Assembly (NCBI GenBank): GCA_018000995.1
Contig: JAGNIU010000022.1
Location: forward strand, 1-54,608
DNA: 54,608 nt
Direction: 5' to 3'
DNA from: Bacteroidia bacterium
GTDB lineage: Bacteria; Bacteroidota; Bacteroidia; B-17B0; Aurantibacillaceae
The first letter of the stretch is position 1, and every line of letters starts with the position of its first letter. Positions 52,449 to 54,608 of this stretch are shown here, piece by piece. A program made the translations under genes and the position numbers. The notes under the pieces are model-generated. The model was given only the letters and a program-made list of their open reading frames with translations. It did no database searches and had not been told where the DNA came from.

Positions 52449-52886
52449 TTAAATTATTACTTTAGGATTGAAAATTATTTTTGATTTAATTGAATTTGAA
52501 ATAAGACAATTTGATTCTGATTTTTGCAAAACACGCTCTGCCTTTTCTTTATGTTGAATATCTTTAATAATAAGAATGGGTTCCAAAGTCACTTCACTCA
52601 TCATGTATTTACCATCAATTATTTCCAGTTTACCTTTTGCGTTCGATTCGAATGAAACGTAATCTAATTTAGAGTTCTCTGCAATAGATAAAAAAGTAGT
52701 CATTAAACAGCTATTCACTGCTGCAACAAATAAATGTTCGGGCGACCAAAAACCTTCAATACCTTTTGGGAATTGCGGAGGAGTTACAACCTCAACGTTT
52801 GAATTTAATTCGGGTGAGCTTAGTAAACCTTTACGGCCAGACTCCCATTTAACGGATACATTATAATAATGCGCTGCAGCTTCCAT
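52449..52886 (-). CDS. OsmC/Ohr-family protein
   Basis: 145 residues, one OsmC fold. The first reactive cysteine is in PEHLFVAAVNSCLMTTFLSI and the second in KSESNCLISNSIKSKI, the arrangement of OsmC/Ohr thiol peroxidases. They reduce organic hydroperoxides and also react with persulfides or polysulfides. The start lies one base after the thioredoxin stop, so thioredoxin could reduce it. It ends the second operator-linked thiol/sulfur operon. Confidence 0.88.
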   Translation of the reverse strand: MEAAAHYYNVSVKWESGRKGLLSSPELNSNVEVVTPPQFPKGIEGFWSPEHLFVAAVNSCLMTTFLSIAENSKLDYVSFESNAKGKLEIIDGKYMMSEVTLEPILIIKDIQHKEKAERVLQKSESNCLISNSIKSKIIFNPKVII

Positions 52887-52887
52887 A

Positions 52888-53184
52888 CTAACTATTTTGA
52901 TCGATTAGTTGTTTTAAATAATCAGCCGGAACTACACCTGATTGACGCCATTTTACCTCGCCCTTTTTAAAAATAATTAAAGTTGGCACGCCTTGAACTT
53001 TATAAGCATTGGCTGCTGACGGATTTTTATCTACGTCTATTTTTATGATAGTGGCTCTCTCACCAACCATACCTTTTAATTTTTCTAAGATTGGAACCAT
53101 CATTTTACATGGACCGCACCACTCTGCTGAAAAATCAACAAGAACGGGTTTATCTGAATTTATTATGTCTTGAAAAGTTGCCAT
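52888..53184 (-). CDS. Thioredoxin
   Basis: 98 residues with the active site WCGPCKM ([20 protein letters not shown]) and the cis-Pro loop [15 protein letters not shown]. It reduces disulfides in the cytoplasm and can release persulfide sulfur. It is directly downstream of the DUF983 gene and upstream of OsmC. It is shorter than typical TrxA (about 105-109) by a few N-terminal residues but complete in fold. Confidence 0.93.
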   Translation of the reverse strand: MATFQDIINSDKPVLVDFSAEWCGPCKMMVPILEKLKGMVGERATIIKIDVDKNPSAANAYKVQGVPTLIIFKKGEVKWRQSGVVPADYLKQLIDQNS

Positions 53185-53589
53185 TTATTTTATTTTTAAA
53201 TTGTTTGGTGTTAATACTGAATACTTTTTGTCGTAGCGAACAAAGAAGTTTATCCAAAGCGACCGCGCCCATCTGAACGCCAAAGGAAATAATACTAACA
53301 TACTTGAAACTACAATTGAGAACAGAACAATAGGATCTAAGTGCAACCAAATTAAGTCGACCAAAAACCATATAATAAATACTCCTGCAAATAGAGCATA
53401 CGAAACGTACATGGCACCAAAAAAGAATCCGGGTTCACGTTCGTATTTCAAATTACAGTGATTGCAATTGTCATGCATTTTAAAAGTACCGGTTAGTTTA
53501 TAAGGGTTGTTACTCTCAAAAAACTTTCCCTGATGACAACGCGGACATTTATTAGCGACTGTTGAATATATTATTTCCGGAACTACCAT
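53185..53589 (-). CDS. DUF983 membrane protein with N-terminal zinc-ribbon
   Basis: 134 residues. CPRCHQGKFF near the N-terminus and CNHCNLKYEREPGFFFGAMY form a four-cysteine zinc-ribbon typical of DUF983. Two membrane helices follow (YVSYALFAGVFIIWFLVDLI and LFSIVVSSMLVLFPLAFRW), then a Lys-rich tail. The family is of unknown function. Its stop touches the thioredoxin start, supporting one transcript. Confidence 0.88.
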   Translation of the reverse strand: MVVPEIIYSTVANKCPRCHQGKFFESNNPYKLTGTFKMHDNCNHCNLKYEREPGFFFGAMYVSYALFAGVFIIWFLVDLIWLHLDPIVLFSIVVSSMLVLFPLAFRWARSLWINFFVRYDKKYSVLTPNNLKIK

Positions 53590-53590
53590 A

Positions 53591-53845
53591 TTATTTACTT
53601 TTTACTTCCTCAAAAATCACTTCCTTGTTTTCGTTTTCAGTTGATTCCGTTTTACCAGTATAACAGGCTCCTCCGTTACAACATCCAACATTAAAAATAG
53701 TTTGTAATAGTAATACAGAACCAATAATTCCAAACATCACATCATAATTGCGAATGGCTTCAACAAGAACAAACACTCCCAAACCAAAACGCAAAAAGCG
53801 CATGAAGTTCCAGTTACTAAAAATTATATTTTTCCAATTATTCAT
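53591..53845 (-). CDS. YgaP-like (DUF2892) inner-membrane protein
   Basis: 84 residues with two short membrane helices (FLRFGLGVFVLVEAIRNYDV, MFGIIGSVLLLQTIFNVGC) and a Cys-rich stretch GCCNGGACYTGK. DUF2892 proteins are often fused to rhodanese (YgaP) or encoded beside one. Here the rhodanese is the next gene upstream, five bases away. The C-terminal acidic/Lys tail is soluble. The cysteines may take part in sulfur transfer or metal binding; this is inference. Confidence 0.8.
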   Translation of the reverse strand: MNNWKNIIFSNWNFMRFLRFGLGVFVLVEAIRNYDVMFGIIGSVLLLQTIFNVGCCNGGACYTGKTESTENENKEVIFEEVKSK

Positions 53846-53849
53846 TTTG

Positions 53850-54155
53850 TTATTTTAAATTATGCCACGAACCACCGTTGTGTACATTTGTAAAACCTTG
53901 TGCTTTTAAAAAACTTTTTGCTGAACTGCTCCGCATTCCAGAAGCGCAACAGGTAATTATAATTTTATTTTTATCTTTAAATTTTTTAAGGTTATGTTGT
54001 AACTGATCGAGAGGAATATTTAATGAACCTTTAACGTGCCCACCAGCATATTCGCCTTTAGTTCTCACATCAACAATTATAGCACCATTGGCTATTAACT
54101 CTCTCGTATTTACTTTAGGACCCAGTCCTAAAATACTTTTCAATTTATTTATCAT
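53850..54155 (-). CDS. Rhodanese (sulfurtransferase)
   Basis: 101 residues, one rhodanese domain with IIVDVRTKGEYAGGHVKGSL and active loop CASGMRSS preceded by another Cys (TCCASGMRSS). It is closely related in layout to the rhodanese at 17528 (both open with a short hydrophobic start and end with NGGSW). Its start overlaps the DUF6132 stop by 11 bases. With the YgaP-like gene downstream it forms a split YgaP-type pair. Confidence 0.92.
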   Translation of the reverse strand: MINKLKSILGLGPKVNTRELIANGAIIVDVRTKGEYAGGHVKGSLNIPLDQLQHNLKKFKDKNKIIITCCASGMRSSSAKSFLKAQGFTNVHNGGSWHNLK

Positions 54156-54366
54156 AATTAACCTTTTTATCTTCCTTTTTAAATAATCCGAATACTAATA
54201 CTCCCATTATGGCCATGTAAATTGTACTATTAACAGGACTTGATGTGATGGCGCAGGTGCCGGATGAACAACCTATAAAAAACCAATAACTCCATCCTGC
54301 CACTGCACCAACACCCAGTCCAATTATTTCTAATTTATATTTTCTAATTAGCTCTTTCATTTTCAT
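54145..54366 (-). CDS. DUF6132-type small membrane protein
   Basis: 73 residues with two membrane helices (IIGLGVGAVAGWSYWFFIGC and NSTIYMAIMGVLVFGLF) and a Cys pair in CSSGTCAITSSPVNS between them. The CSSGTCAI pattern defines a small membrane family seen with rhodanese and YeeE genes. The predicted promoter would put the transcription start at about 54367, so the first ATG would be leaderless and the second ATG (54360, MKELIRK) has a short leader. It heads the second operator-linked operon. Confidence 0.82.
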   Translation of the reverse strand: MKMKELIRKYKLEIIGLGVGAVAGWSYWFFIGCSSGTCAITSSPVNSTIYMAIMGVLVFGLFKKEDKKVNYDK

Positions 54367-54370
54367 ACTA

Positions 54371-54415
54371 CAAATGTCGGGAAGTAAAACACCTTAAATT
54401 GTAACATTTGTTGGA
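54371..54415 (-). promoter_or_regulatory. Crp/Fnr-type operator and -7-like element for the second thiol/sulfur operon
   Basis: TGTAACATTTGTTGGA at 54400-54415 (centre 54407.5) has one perfect half-site and one degenerate half. On the minus strand GACATTTG occupies 54378-54371, its last base 36.5 bp from the operator centre. The -7 element differs from TAnnTTTG in the first base. Confidence 0.5.
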
Positions 54416-54435
54416 TAAGGTCGATTTTTTTGAAA

Positions 54436-54608
54436 TTATTTTTTCTCTTCCTCTTTGCGGGTTGATAATCCGAATGGGAGATAAAGAGGACAAAAGCTTA
54501 TAAAGCTTGTAAGAATAAATACAGCAGCAAGCACCAAGCCAATAATAGCAACCGTGCCGCTAATTTGATTCATAAAATAAAGTGCAATAATTGCAACGGC
54601 TACAAGTA
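54436..54608 (-). CDS. DUF2892/YgaP-like membrane protein, C-terminal fragment (gene cut by window edge)
   Basis: The minus strand is open from the window edge to a TAA at 54438-54436. The 57 visible residues include one helix (GTVAIIGLVLAAVFILTSFI) and SFCPLYLPFGLSTR, which is the end of DUF2892/YgaP-type membrane domains (CPLY-x2-hydrophobic-G), then a charged tail. It is a second copy of the family seen at 53591. It precedes the operator-bearing promoter of the DUF6132 operon. Confidence 0.75.
   Translation of the reverse strand, partial: LVAVAIIALYFMNQISGTVAIIGLVLAAVFILTSFISFCPLYLPFGLSTRKEEEKK

Overview
The window is AT-rich, densely packed chromosomal DNA from a member of the Bacteroidota, most like a free-living Flavobacteriales/Sphingobacteriales-type organism. 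Support: type A and type B C-terminal sorting domains of the type IX secretion system, a type III glutamine synthetase, TPR proteins ending in the Bacteroidota EILDSINYAKRIQ tail, and promoters of the Bacteroidota form (TTTG, about 19-23 bp, TAnnTTTG). No phage, IS, integrase or CRISPR array is visible.

Layout. 1-10.2 kb: end of a dihydroorotase-like gene, an inositol-monophosphatase-family gene, an FGE-domain protein, an ECF sigma factor with its membrane partner, a TPR protein, an acyl-CoA carboxylase beta subunit and two glycosyltransferases. 10.3-21.5 kb: a sulfur-metabolism region read leftwards (persulfide dioxygenase-rhodanese, two rhodaneses, USP, split YeeE/YedE transporter, TsdA-like dihaem cytochrome, periplasmic DsrE-like protein, OprD-type porin, SoxB-like hydrolase, Crp/Fnr regulator), preceded by a TauE/SafE exporter and a beta carbonic anhydrase. 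21.6-28 kb: an alpha/beta hydrolase lipoprotein, a K/E-rich secreted protein, two TPR paralogues, and a 36-codon lipoprotein ORF that is a copy of the hydrolase 5' end. 28-43.5 kb: tRNA-Leu(GAG), rplS, type IX cargo, glnN, S8 and S41 proteases, a YejK/NdpA protein, nadB/nfu and an exonuclease-GIY-YIG fusion. 43.6-50.3 kb: a TPR-PPP phosphatase-haem protein operon, M1 aminopeptidase, a second Crp/Fnr regulator and a YiaA/B protein. 50.4-54.6 kb: a PLD-family lipoprotein and a second thiol/sulfur operon (DUF6132, rhodanese, YgaP-like, DUF983, thioredoxin, OsmC).

The main discovery is regulatory and metabolic. Five copies of a 16-bp inverted repeat, consensus TGTAACAnnTGTTACA, sit at four promoters of the two sulfur/thiol clusters. 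In all four the operator centre is exactly 36.5 bp upstream of the last base of a -7-like element, the geometry of a class II Crp/Fnr-activated promoter. The Crp/Fnr protein at the end of the main sulfur operon has Val where CRP has Glu181 in the recognition helix, an NtcA-like arrangement that suits a GTA-N8-TAC operator. The second Crp/Fnr gene is followed by a different perfect palindrome (TTTTGACA-TT-TGTCAAAA) with the same 36.5-bp spacing in front of the YiaA/B gene. The sulfur operon pairs a SoxB-like hydrolase with a TsdA-like cytochrome and an exported DsrE-like protein but shows no SoxYZ or SoxAX, so it may be an unusual periplasmic sulfur-oxidation module.
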